DNA of 64,000 bases from Phragmites australis (Eukaryota > Streptophyta > Magnoliopsida > Poales > Poaceae). Made by a program: the position numbers and the translations under genes. Under the pieces are notes generated by a model, which was given only the letters and a program-made list of their open reading frames with translations, did no database searches and was not told the origin of the DNA. Shown one piece after another: positions 9,595 through 21,900 of this stretch (position 1 is its first letter; every line of letters begins with the position of its first letter). The stretch is from positions 17,143,679 to 17,207,678 of the forward strand of contig NC_084944.1 in NCBI RefSeq assembly GCF_958298935.1. The letters run 5' to 3'.

Positions 9595-12500
9595 TGTGAG
9601 GACCCGTCCAAACAGTATTTGAAGTAATCATCAGGCAGATCATTAACATAACCACTACCTCGACAATTAATCAAAATACCGCTCCGGCAGTCCCGGCACG
9701 TGTTTTGTGCCCAAGGATCGGAACACATGCCTTCCAACATGTACATCACAACATAGGTTAATAAAGAGCAAGTAATAAACATTATATTACAAAAGTTAAG
9801 CATGCAGCTGATTTCAACAGTTTTACAACAAAAGCGAGCTAGGAGGAGACAACACCCCTCAACTCCTAACCAACAAAAGATCTACGCAGCGGAAGAAAAT
9901 AAACTATACAACAAAAGGATATGGAGCCACATGGCCCTTAGGCTCCATACCAAGAACACCGAGTTCGGAGTAGAATGTGCTACTCCTGCTCGCCACCCTG
10001 ATCGGCAGGCACAAAGTAGCCAAACACCGCCTCTTCCTCGCTGACCTGTGAACCTGCATCAACTTAAGGGCAGCACCCTGAGTACGAAGGTACTCGCAAG
10101 TCTTACACAATATGGGTATATAATATCCCGACTCCAAGGATTATGCATTGAGCTGTTAGCAAGAGTAGGCCACAAGGTTAAGTAAAACATATGCGGTAAG
10201 CAACCTAGTCATATGTGTGAGCAACTAACTTAACCAACATATATGAAATTACCCTGCAACTACCAACTAATCATATGAAACTAAAACCACATTAGTATCA
10301 ATGTATAACAAGTACCATCTCGACCACCACATATTCGAACCACAACACATCTCCAAACCATACAACCGAATCAACCATGTGAACTCGACGACCGGGTGCA
10401 AATGAAACAATAGCATGCTCATGACCGAGAGCACGGCAGTTCAAACTGTTTATACACCCTACAGGGGATACTCCTGCACCCACACGACTTGGGGACCATA
10501 CGGCTTGTGCCACCCGCTAAAGTGCACACAAGGGGGTACCCGTGTCAACCTTTCCCAACCAGCCCCAACCGTGTGCGGCATGCAACGCTCGGCGTGGCGG
10601 TACCAGAACTACTCCCAGAGCAAACTAGTACCGCTTACAAGCCCGCCCGCTCACACCGTCGTTGTTCAGGCCCCACAAAGCCATAGCTGCGAAGGTATTC
10701 GGCTCGCCTTACCATTAGATCGGCATGTGGTGAGTAAGGTAAGTTCTAAAGCCAACTACCCCGACGATCGGCCTTAAACGATGCAAGCGGTCTACGGTGC
10801 CCGGTCTTCCTCTACCGGCCTACCCAGGGGAACTCCACATCCGGGCAGGACAAAACACCATCCTAGCACCGCCCACATCTCATCTCATACTCACCACTCA
10901 TACAACCAACACCAATGACCCAACACGGTAACCATTGTGAAAGTAATTTAACTTATAGCTCGCGAACATTGGGACGTTTCACCGCTCGACTTCTACCGAG
11001 GACCTATGCATTGCTAAACATCTCGCATCACTTTTAGGTTAGACCTTAGCATGATTAAACCCAGGATACAAGGATGTGGATCAACAATACATCAAGGTAG
11101 AGACAATGCAATTCAACATAGGATCTACCCGACAAAACTCAACACTGACTTCCGATACATGCAAACCTATACATAAGCATAATTTATCAATATTTAGACT
11201 CCATTCAATACAACCGACAGGGTTCAATATGATAGATGCTTGCCTTGATGCACTGGTTCACAAAGGTGCGGCGCCTCGGGATCGACCTCGCTCACCGAAA
11301 TCGTTGGTTCGGCGATCTCTAAAAAGAATAACGCGTGAAATGCAATGAGTATGAATAAAGTGAAAATATATTCCACAACATGCACATAATGTATGAAAAC
11401 ATTTTTCCTAGATAGAAAAAGTCATAAGGAAACTAGCAAAATTGGATTCATCAATTTTGGACTTACGATGAATTAACGGTGAATTAATGAAGCTTTAACC
11501 TAATTAATTAATCTCAGTAATTTAATTCATCATTTAATGGCTGGTGATATTTTTAATAGGTAGAGTAGGTTATTATGAAACCAACAAAATTTATTTCATA
11601 ATTTTTGGAGCTACAGTGAATTTATTATGAATTTTACAAGTTTCAGTAAGCAGTAAATGTGCTGTGTGGGTGTACAGCGGTCAGACCGAGGGTCACTGGC
11701 GGTCAGACCGCCAAGACTCACGGTTAGACCACCGAAAACACGGTCAGACCGCACCAGTACAGAGAGTTTTGGCCCCTGGCGGTCTGACCGGCCTGGGGTG
11801 GCGGTCAGACCGCTGGGAGTCGCCGGGGGCACTTGGGGAGCTCACCGGCGACATTTGGAGTGGGGACTTGGACCTAGAGCATCACATTGACTTCCCCTAC
11901 CACATAGGACAACATGCATACGTCGAAATTGACCAAAACTCGGCTATTGCTTCTAATTTATCAAGAACTCATGAACTTCAAACCCGTAGCTCAAAATTCG
12001 AAATCCAACCATCCAAAAGGTGGATTCTTGCCCTGGGAGTTTAGGGGACTCACCCAAAGTCCTTTACCAAGGTTGTGGACCGTTGATTGAAGGAGGAAAC
12101 AGAGGGAAACGCTCAGGAGACAAAGAAATCCGGTGTTCTTCACATTTCAGCCCTAACACCAAAAGACACCAAACCCGGTTCAAATCCTTCGGGAATGAGC
12201 AAACAAATTGGAGGAATGGAATGCTTGTGAGCTTGTGATCGCAATGGTACCACATGCATACCTTGATTCAGCTCCTAGAGCGCGGATTTGAGGGAGAAAG
12301 GAGAGAGGAAGTGAGAGGGAGAGTGAGCTCTTGCTCCCTTGCTTTGGCTGGTTGGGAGAGGAGAGAGGCACGTGAGTGGGAGTGAGGGAGCAGGTGGGGC
12401 TGCTGCCCAAGTGGAGGGAGGGATGGTGGGGCCGGGTGGGTCCCACATGTTAGAGAGAAAGAGGTATATTTTAACTACGAATTTAATTCTTTTCTCTCCC

Positions 12501-12635
12501 GAATTTCTTTCTCTCATCCAAATGAACTCAAACGAATTGCATTAGTGTCACAAAATTAATTACACAAAATTAAACATAATGCTTAAGAAGCATAATTATG
12601 CTTAATTATGTGATGATGGAATTTGGGACGTGACA
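9595..12635 (-). repeat. Left (3') LTR of L2
   Basis: 3041 bp from TGTGAGGACC to GGACGTGACA. It is nearly colinear with the right LTR (17509-24728 without L3, about 3035 bp). It contains six copies of the palindrome-like motif ggtcagacc / ggtctgacc at 11680-11815, and a purine-rich stretch near 12290-12430. No convincing TATA box was found by eye. The frames in it are short and shared with the other LTR only as repeats. Confidence 0.93.
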
Positions 12636-12672
12636 AACCTCCCCCCTAAAATGGAATCTCGCCCCGAGATTC
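12636..12672 (-). promoter_or_regulatory. Polypurine tract and adjacent hairpin of L2
   Basis: aacctcccccctaaaatg next to the LTR is the polypurine tract on the minus strand. A palindrome with 8-bp arms gaatctcg / cgagattc and loop ccc follows at 12654-12672. It lies about 130 bp beyond the polyprotein stop, so coding constraint does not explain it. Confidence 0.75.
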
Positions 12673-12805
12673 GGTTCGAGTCAGGGAGGAGCACGATGAG
12701 TCTAGGAACCACGCTGTGAGAGATAGAATCCAATGCATATTTTCATTCACATGGCGATAACTTGGACAAGTGAGAGATTCCAAATATGCTATATTACATT
12801 AACAT

Positions 12806-14196
12806 TTACATGTCATCAAAGAACTCCGGATACTCGGAGCGGAGCTTATCTTCCCGCTTCCATGTAGCTTTGGCTTCTGTATGGTTGCTCCATTGGATTT
12901 TTAGGAACTTGATGGAATGGTGCCGTGTTTTGTGCTCTGCTTCATCCAAGATTCGAATTGGCCGCTCACAATATGTCAAGTCCGGTTGCAACTCTTGGGG
13001 TGCAACGTCAACGACTTCCGTCGGAACTCGGAGACATTTCTTCAATTGTGACACATGGAACACATTGTGTACGGCGGAGAGAGACGGTGGCAAGTCCAAT
13101 TGATATGCTACTTCTCCACGCCGAGCAAGAATCTGGAATGGCCCCACATATCGAGGCGCTAGCTTGCCTCGGACTTGGAATCGGCGAACACCCTTGAGCG
13201 GTGAAACCTTGAGATACACATGATCTCCAATTGCGAACTCGAGGTCTCGGCGGTGACGATCCGCATAGCTCTTTTGCCGGGATTGAGCCGTGAGGAGACT
13301 CTTGCGGATATTCAGAACATGATCTTTCGTCTCCTTGACCAAATCCGGACCAAGGAAAGCCCGTTCGCCGGATTCGGACCAATTTAGCGGCGTTTGGCAC
13401 CTCCGGCCATAAAGAGCTTCAAACGGTGCCATCTCAATACTAGCTTGGAAGCTATTGTTGTAAGAGAATTCCGCGAATGGCAGGCATATGTCCCACTTCT
13501 TCCCATAAGTGAGAACACAAGCTCGGAGCATATCTTCTAGAATTTGGTTCACCCGCTCCGTTTGACCGTCTGTCTAAGGATGATATGCCGTGCTGTGAAA
13601 AAGCTCGGTTTCCATAGCCTCTTGGAAACTCCTCCAGAAATGAGAAGTGAACTGCGTGCCTTGATCAGAGACAATCTTCTTCGGAATACCATGAAGGCAA
13701 ACTATCCTGGTGAGGTACAACTCCGCATATTGCTTGGCTAAAAAGGTGGACTTGACGGGCAAGAAATGAGCGGACTTCGTCAATCGGTCCACAATCACCC
13801 ATATCGAGTCGTACCCATTTGAGGTCTTCGGCAAGCCGGTAATGAAATCCATTCCAATTTCCTCCCACTTCCAGGAAGGAATGGGCAAGGGCTGAAGTGT
13901 ACCAGCTGGCTTGAGATGCTCGGCCTTCACTCTTCGGCAGACATCACACTCAGCTACATATCGAGGATCTCTCGCTTCATGCGAGTCCACCAAAATCTTG
14001 GCTTAAGGTCTTGATACATTTTTGTGCTTCCCGGATGAATAGACAACAATGAATCATGAGCCTCATCAAGGATCTTCTTCCTTAGCGCTTCGACCCTTGG
14101 AACCACTAGTCGGTTCCCAAACCACAGAACGCCCTGATCGTCTTCAGAAAAGCATACAGCCTGACCGATCTTCATCTTGTCTCGGATCCGGGCCAT
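12806..14196 (-). pseudogene. L2 integrase with C-terminal chromodomain
   Basis: From the right: H2C2 zinc region (EAHDSLLSIHPGSTKMYQDL ... CDVCRRVKAEH), catalytic core with D (GMDFITGLPKTSNGYDSIW), D (KKIVSDQGTQFTSHFW) and E (in NQILEDMLRAC), GPF/Y-like module (GKLAPRYVGPFQIL), and a chromodomain near the C-terminus (IQWSNHTEAKATWKREDKL). It inserts element DNA, and the chromodomain is expected to guide it to marked chromatin. A one-base deletion near 13963 separates the zinc region from the core. One TAG (13570-13572, in YHPQTDG) interrupts the core. Otherwise it is complete, ending at 12806. Confidence 0.92.
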
Positions 14197-14199
14197 GCC

Positions 14200-15620
14200 C
14201 TTGAGCTTTCCGGCTCAAGGCATCGGCGACCACATTCGCCTTGCCGGGGTGATAATGAACTTCCAGCTCGTAGTCCTTAATCAGCTCGAGCCATCTTCGC
14301 TGCCTCATATTCAAATCTGCCTGAGTGAAGATGTACTTCAAACTCTTGTGATCCGTATAGATATGGCACAAGTTTCCCAGCAAGTAATGACGCCAAATCT
14401 TCAGGGCGTGCACGACAGCAGCAAGCTCCAAGTCATGCGTCGGATAATTCTCCTCATGGCGCTTCAATTGACGTGAGGCATAAGCTACAACTCGGCCTTC
14501 TTGCATAAGAACGCAGCCGAGGCCCATGCGAGAAGCATCACAATAGACTTCAAAACCCTTGTCCACATCAGGCTCAGAAAGGACTGGAGCGGTCGTGAGC
14601 AACTTCTTCAAAGTCTGGAAAGCTGTCTCATAGTCACTCAACCACTCGAAAGCATTATCTTGCTTCAACAACTCTGTCATTGGCTTGGCAATCTTGGAGA
14701 AATTCTCGATGAACCGGCGGTAGTAGCCAGCGAGTCCGAGAAAACTCCGGATATCAGTGACATTCTTGGGCTGAACCCACTTGAGCACATCCTGCACCTT
14801 GCTTGGGTCAACAGCAACACTATTCTCTGACAGAACATGACCCAGAAAAGCTACCTCCCTGAGCCAGAACTCACAATTGCTGAACTTGGCATAAAGTTGA
14901 TGATCTCTGAGTCGGCCAAGGACAATACGGAGGTGCTCAACATGTTCTGCATCAGTCTTGGAGTATATAAGAATGTCGTCGATGAAAACCACGACAAACT
15001 TATTCAATCCCTCCATGAACACCGTGTTCGTCAAGTACATGAAATATGCCGGTGCATTCATCAATCCGAAGGACATGACGGTGAATTCATATAGGCCATA
15101 GCGAGTCGAGAAAGCCGTCTTCGAAATATCCTCTGGTCGGACTTTGATCTAATGATAGCCCAGTCTTAAGTCAATCTTTGAGAAAACCCGGGCTCCAGTC
15201 AATTGATCAAACAGAATATCAATCCTAGGGAGAGGATATTTGTTCTTGATAGTGACCTCATTCAACGGACGGTAATCAACACGCATCCGCAGGGTACCAT
15301 CCTTCTTCTTCACAAAGAGTGCCGAGCATCCCCAAGGCGAGGAGCTCGGACGAATGAACCCCTTCTCCAACAACTCCTTCAACTGCTTCCTCAGTTCCGC
15401 TAATTCATTAGGTGGCATCCAATACGACCTCTTCGAGATTGGAGCTGCACCGGGCACGAGATCAATAGAAAACTCGACTGCTCGGTCGGGCGGCATTCCG
15501 GGCAACTCATCCGGAAAGACATCCGGGAATTCCGACACCACAGGAATACTCATCATGTCTACAGTGGGGATAGCCTTCAAGGCGAAGAGACAAGATTTGA
15601 CACCCTCAAGCTTCAATTGA
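14200..15620 (-). pseudogene. L2 reverse transcriptase and RNase H
   Basis: RT blocks are in order: [59 protein letters not shown] with [21 protein letters not shown], and catalytic [12 protein letters not shown]. Then [17 protein letters not shown] and RNase [61 protein letters not shown]. Only one stop lies inside, a TAG after LGYH (15149-15151). After ADALSRKAQ the usual linker of about 60 residues before the integrase zinc region is missing, and the frame shifts (14190-14215). Confidence 0.93.
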
Positions 15621-16050
15621 ATCCGGGTGCTGGACGGACCACTTAGAGTAACTGTCCGCTGAGCACAATCCATAATAGCTTCATTTTTGGTGAGCCAGTT
15701 CATTCCCAAAATGACATCTATCCCCTTTGAGTCCATCACCAGCAAGTTTGCACCAAAATGCGTCTCATTGATAATGACCGCCGCTCTGGGTACACACTGA
15801 CTCACTAGAATCTTGGCCCGGGTGCATCGATGACATATGGTGAAGTGGTGACACTGACTTTCAGCCTGTGCCGCCAGGTATATCTCGTAGCTATGAAGGA
15901 GTGAGAGGCCCCGGGATCAAACAGAACCAATGCAGGAATGACGACAAAATTGAAACTCATACTCAACGTAACCATCAGGACGGTATCACCCTCCTGAACC
16001 TCATCGGCGTTGGTGTAGCGCGCTCGGCCACGCTTGGGAACGTGGGTCAC
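15621..16050 (-). pseudogene. L2 aspartic protease region
   Basis: The minus-strand frame [30 protein letters not shown] is the retropepsin active-site region, followed by [38 protein letters not shown]. The family active site is D-S/T-G; here it reads D-P-G, which should inactivate the protease. A one-base frameshift near 15812 separates the active-site half from the second half. The protease would cut the Gag-Pol precursor inside the particle. Confidence 0.88.
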
Positions 16051-16059
16051 TTGAGAGGA

Positions 16060-17098
16060 CTATGGCACAGACTGAGCCGATGGTGGCCTTGGAGCTATCA
16101 CCGTGGCTCCCGACTTTGGATACATGCAGTCCCGTGCGTAGTGGCCGACACAGCCGCAGTTGTAGCATGGGCCACTGGGACCACCTGTCACGCTCACTTG
16201 GGAGCCGACGGGTCTCGTAGGCTGTCCTTGTGGAGCGGAGAAGGACGGACGCTGCACGAGCCACATCGAACGAGGAGCGCTTGATGCCAGCACACGAGAT
16301 GGTGGAGGTAGACTCTCCGTGCGGGCGTGCTGCGAGCTCCCGCCCACAGAAGGCGAGGGACCCCTCTTGCGCTTCTTCTCCTCCTGGTGGTTCTTGATCT
16401 TGAACTCCACCGTGAGCGAGGTGCTCACAAGTTTGTTGAAATCGGCAAACTCGTGCGCCGACAACCGGTCTTGCATCTTTGAATTGAGACCGTTAATGAA
16501 GCGGTATTGTTTTCACTCATCGGTGCTCACTTCATCTTGAGCATATTGTGCAAGGTGGTTGAACACCTGCACATATTCCATCACCGATCGGCCTCCCTGC
16601 TTGAGGTCCATGAACTCCCGTTGCTTGATCTCCATAAGACCCTTGGGAATGTGGAAATCCCGGAATGCCTGGCGGAACTCCGCCCAAGGCACCCGATGAT
16701 TGGCGGGGTGCATGGCCAAGTAGTTGGACCACCACGCACCCGGCGAGCCCTAAAGTTGATGGGCGGCGTAGAGCGCCTTCTCGTGATCCTTGTATCTGAG
16801 GAGAGCAAGTTTCTGCTCGATCGTCCGGAGCCAGTGATCGGCATCCAAAGGATCCTCAGCCCGCGGGAAAAACCGGCGGCTGAGTCCTCAGGAAATCTGA
16901 GAAATCATCTCGGCGCCTGATTCCACCCACTCCATGAGGAGCCGTGTTGCGCACGAGAGCCTCCAGAAGCGCCTGATTAGTCTGGCGGTTCTGCTCAATC
17001 TGCATGAGCACCTCCGCCATGCTTCGTGGTGGAGGTGGCGGAGGGTTGTTCTCATTAGAACCTTCGGGAAGATCTCCCAAACTGCCACGGGTTCTCAT
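16060..17098 (-). pseudogene. gag: L2 gag
   Basis: Starts MRTRGSLGDLPEGSNENN at 17098, followed by a proline run and AEVLMQIEQNRQTNQALLEA. The Gag domain includes AMHPANHRVPWAEFRQAF and FMDLKQGGRSVMEYVQVFNH; the zinc knuckle CYNCGCVGHYARDC (CX2CX4HX4C) lies near 16145. It forms the particle and binds element RNA. There is a frameshift near 16862 (after PPVFPAG), a TAG near 16750 and a TGA near 16516; both stops fit C-to-T changes. The start is 390 nt from the primer-binding site. Element A has a homologous gag at 28863-29949. Confidence 0.92.
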
Positions 17099-17489
17099 CC
17101 TATTGTGATAATGAGAAGAAAAAGAGGTGAAGGTTAATTTCCAACATAGGTGAAAAAAAATCAAACTCCAACTAATGCCATTTTGCTATGTCGGATCTCG
17201 CTTACTTGGACCCGTATATTATATATTGATGAAAAAGTATGTTCAAAGGCATGATGCAAAATGAGCAATAAAACATGAAAGTATGCTCGTTTCTGAACTA
17301 CACGTATCTTTCTCAAATGCATCTCACTCCAATGAGTCTCACATCCACATACGTTATACTTAGGGGCATAATATAGCAGATTTATACATATTGACAGGGA
17401 AATGCATACGTAAACTTTAGTTAGTTGCTTAGTGGGTTTGACACACTTACTAAACAACGTTCTAATTATGTTTAGGCTACTTAATTAAA
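17099..17489 (-). other. 5' leader of L2
   Basis: Non-coding leader between the primer-binding site and gag. Unlike L1 it has no H3-like ORF here; the open stretch at 17161-17457 resembles nothing I recognise. Confidence 0.6.
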
Positions 17490-17505
17490 CCAAGCTCTGA
17501 TACCA
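17490..17505 (-). promoter_or_regulatory. Primer-binding site of L2 (tRNA-iMet type)
   Basis: On the minus strand it reads TGGTATCAGAGCTTGG, starting three bases inside the right LTR. This fixes the element's direction: the right LTR is the 5' LTR. Confidence 0.93.
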
Positions 17506-18942
17506 CGCTGTGAGGACCTGTCCAAACAGTATTCGAACTAATCATCAGACGGATCATTAACATAACCATAACCGCTCCGGCAGTCCCGGCACGTGTTTTG
17601 TGCCCAAGGATCGGAACACATGCCTTCCAACATGTACATCACAACATAACTTAATAAAGAGCAAGTAATAAACATTATATTACAAAAGTTAAGCATGCAG
17701 CTGATTTCAACAGTTTTACAACAAAAGCGAGCTAGGAGGAGACAACACCCCTCAACTCCTAACCAACAAAAGATCTACGTAGTGGAAGAAAATAAACTAT
17801 ACAACAAAAGGATATGGAGCCACATGCCCTTAGGCTCCATACCAAGAACACCGAGTTCGGAGTAGAATGTGCTACTCCTGCCCGCCACCATGATCGGCAG
17901 GCACAAAGTAGCCAAACACCGCCTCTTCCTCGCCGACCTGTGAACCTGCATCAACTTAAGGGCAGCACCCTGAGTACGAAGGTACTCGCAAGTGTTACAC
18001 AATATGGGTATATAATATCCCGACTCCAAGGATTATGCATTGAGCTGTTAGCAAGAGTAGGCCACAAGATTAAGTAAAACATATGCGGTAAGCAACCTAG
18101 ACATATGTGTGAGCAACTAACTTAACCAACATATATAAAATTACCCTGCAACTACCAATTGATCATATGAAACTAAAACCACATTAGTATCAATGTATAA
18201 CAAGTACCATCCCGACCACCTCCCACATATTCGAACCACAACACATCTCCAAACCATACAACCGAATCAACCATGTGAACTCGACGACCGGGTGCAAATG
18301 AAACAATAGCATGCTCATGACCGAGAGCACGTCAGTTCAAACTGTTTATACACCCTGCAGGGGGATACTCCTGGACCCACACGACTCGGGGACCATACGG
18401 CTTGTGCCACCCGCTAAAGTGCACACAAGGGGGTTCCCGTGTCAACCTTTCCCAACCAGCCCTAACCGTGTGCGACATGCAACGCTCGGCGTGGCGGTAC
18501 CAGAACTACTCCCGGAGCAAACTAGTACTGCTTACAAGCCCGCCCGCTCACACCGTCGTTGTTCAGGCCCCACAAAGCCACAGCTGCGAAGGTATTCGGC
18601 TCGCCTTACCATTAGATCAGCATGTGGTGAGTAAGGTAAGTGCTAAAGTCAACTACCCCGATGATCAGCCTTAAACGATGCAAGCGGTCTACGGTGCCCG
18701 GTCTTCCTCTACCGGCCTACCCAGGGGAACTCCACATCCGGGCAGGACAAAACACCATCCTAGCACCGTCCACATCTCGTCTCATACTCACCACTCATAC
18801 AACCAACACCAACAACCCAACACGGTAACCATTGTGAAAGTAATTTAACTTATAGCTCGCGAACGATGGGACGTTTCACCGCTCGACTTCTACCGAGGAC
18901 CTATGCATTGCTAAGCATCTCGCATCACTTTTAGGTTAGACC

Positions 18943-21900
18943 TGTAATACACTGATTTTCAGATTTCTCAAATTTCTAAAATTTTCCAACATTATTGAAT
19001 AGCTTCAACAGTGGTATAGGTTTAAAACCTATTTTCTTAATCAATCAATCAATATAGGTTATTATTTTGTGTGCATTGCATGTTGAGTTTTATTAGGAGC
19101 CAGGTAAATGCATTAGAGTTCTTTTTCTTTTCTTTTTGTTTGGTGTTTTGAGTGAAAAAGATTTTGAAAAGGTTTTAAAAAAACTTAGTAGTGAATAAGT
19201 TAAGGATCTTAATGGTTGGAATTCAAAATCTTTGAATTCATCATCTATTCAATCTTTGATCATACCTAATCATTCTCTAGTTCAATTCAAATCTTATCCA
19301 AATTCTTGTTTAAAGTCAATCTCTCCTCTTTCTAAAATCCTACCCAAAATCTAAATTCAAATTCCTTATCTAGTCCTATTCTTGTTCAACCTCATCTTTT
19401 TCGTTTCTCTTAAATTCACTCCAAACTCAATTCAAATTCAAATCCTATTCAAATTTCTCTGCAAAAGTTTCTTTTCTAAACCCTAGATATATCTAAAGTG
19501 TCTTTGGGCTCAATCTTGCTCAAGTCCAAACCCTTAGCCAAGTCTTCTAGAAGGCCCAACACAAGGATCTACGAAATCTATAAATTTTCGCGGAGTCCTG
19601 GACAGCCTCATCTTCTCATGATGTTTCGGAGTTCAAAACGGCCTCAAATGCAAATCTTGACAATACCAAAGTTGTAGGCCTAGTAGAGAGCTTCGATTTG
19701 AACCTATGGAAGTCCTCTTTTGGATAAGGGAGCTAGGAGTTATAGCCCTCGAAATCAGTGCTGCGCAGAGAAGTCCGAGTTCAAATAGTTTATCTTGTGG
19801 CGTATTATTAGAAATCAAGATGACGTTTTCAGAAGTTCCAATGACTACCAAAGTTGTAGATCGTTTCGAGTACTACAATTTACAATCAAGAAACGTCCAA
19901 TTTGGAGTCCGGACGATGGAGATATCATCCTCGGAATATAGAGCTGTGAAAAAGGAAACCGTAACCGACTCGAACTCGAATCCAACTCGTGTTCGGTTTG
20001 GACTCTACCTCATCCAGCCGTCCCTAGCCCTATATATATGAGTTGCACGCCCTATCCTACCTATATTCCATGCCCCCAAGCCCTAGAAGTTGCTGCTGCC
20101 CTGTCCGTGCATCGCCGGAGCGCCGCCGTTCGCCGGAGCCGCCGCCGCCGCCGCCCGTGATGCGCTACGTCGTCTTCTCCGCGAATCCTTCTTCCTCGAC
20201 CACCAAAGCAACGTGAGGACCTCTTCTTCTCCTCCCTTACTACTGTTTTAGCATCATACTAAGTCCCTAGCAAAGCCCTAGCCCCGATCAAAGCCCGATC
20301 TATGCCGCTATGGTCGTCACCGTCGCGGACAGCCGCGAGACAGCCGCGCTGTAGCTGATTGGCATCGATGTTCCCGACCGACCAGAGGTCAAATCACCAA
20401 GTCCTTTCACCGGTGCATGTCCCATGATGTTTTCCACGCCCTCACCAACTGGTTTGGCCAGTAGATTAGCCAAACTACCGCAATCAATGTTGAAATACCC
20501 GCTGTCCGGTTTCTGCACGCGTTCTGCGCGCGCACCGGATTTGCATTCGCGTCCCCCGTCAATCCGAAAGCCATATGGATGCACCAACCATGTCACGGCA
20601 TGTCCCATGGAGTCTTCTATGTTATCCTAGGAGCCCATCCCCGTTTGTGCAACGACACGACCAGGACGCCATTGCCAACCACAGCATGTCGCAGCCATCA
20701 CCCGTTTCATCTATGCTGATCATTCTTCCTCTCAGTGGATGATCTACCAAAACCCATGCCATAGCATTGTGTTTCAGGGTTATATGAACATCCTTGTTCA
20801 AACGGTTTCTCAAATTTCATAGCCAATCTCCTGGAACGCGAGTGTCTTCGTTCCTGCATTTGTTCGCGGTCACCACCAAACCTAGAAGCAGTCATCGTTG
20901 TTTTGCCACTACCTCGGATGACACCTTCCAAAACTAACCATACCGTTGAGTTAGTCTTTCCGCGTTCTACGCCATGCTTCTCTCGTTTCACGGAAACACC
21001 ACTGAAGCCGACATCCATGTCAATGGCCACATGCCCGATCGCCATCTCTGACGAAACCCGAACCACCACTGCTACATAGAGTGACCAGTAGTATCCTTAT
21101 CCTAGAAGCGCAACCTTTGACCTTTTTGATCCATCATAGGTGGTTGATACTAGATATCAGTGCATCCCTTATTTAATCCCAGATGGTACTTGCATAGCAT
21201 GCCAAGTCAGTGCCACATTATTCTCCTTAGCCTAGCCAGTGAAGTCTAGTCTGCCCTACACTTCTTGAATCTTGCGCAATGACGTTGTCAAGCTTGACAC
21301 AGTGATTGTGCAATAAACTTTTTTCCCATAGGAAGATAACTCCAGTAAATTAGTCTTTCTTTTCAGTCTAATTCATCTCTCAAAAGCTCATTCTCTTTTC
21401 ATCTTAACTTCGATTAGACGATTCTTGCGTCTAAATGTTTCTAAAATCATTCCTATCCAACCATAGTGTTTTTAAAGTGTTTTAATGATGTTTGGTATGT
21501 TGTTCTTAGTGTTTTCCTTTGTGTTGTTTGTCGGTAGTTCTCGCGATTAGTCGATAACGTAACGGAGCAGTTCGAGGGACTTCAAGACCAAGATTTCGAC
21601 AACACTGAGCAGCATTGGGAAAAAGGCAAGTGTCCTTGATCATATTAAACCCATGTTTTTAAATGTTTTGTTTTACAAAATTGCATGCAGTGTCAATATG
21701 ATGGGTAGTCACCTATGTTAGAGTTTTCCCTAGATTTTCCCTTATCATCCCTTGCAACCTAGATGGTTTATGGTTAGGTGTCTTTTATAAGTAGATTGCT
21801 TAGCCATGCTTTTGGGATATTGGGAAGTGTCATAATTTTGACTAATGAACATATGCAGTAATGATGATTAATATGATAATGTTTTAGCAACATGGAACCT

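Noticed and set aside
17490..17505. tRNA gene
   Set aside because: Only the short complement of a tRNA 3' end beside an LTR; it is a primer-binding site.
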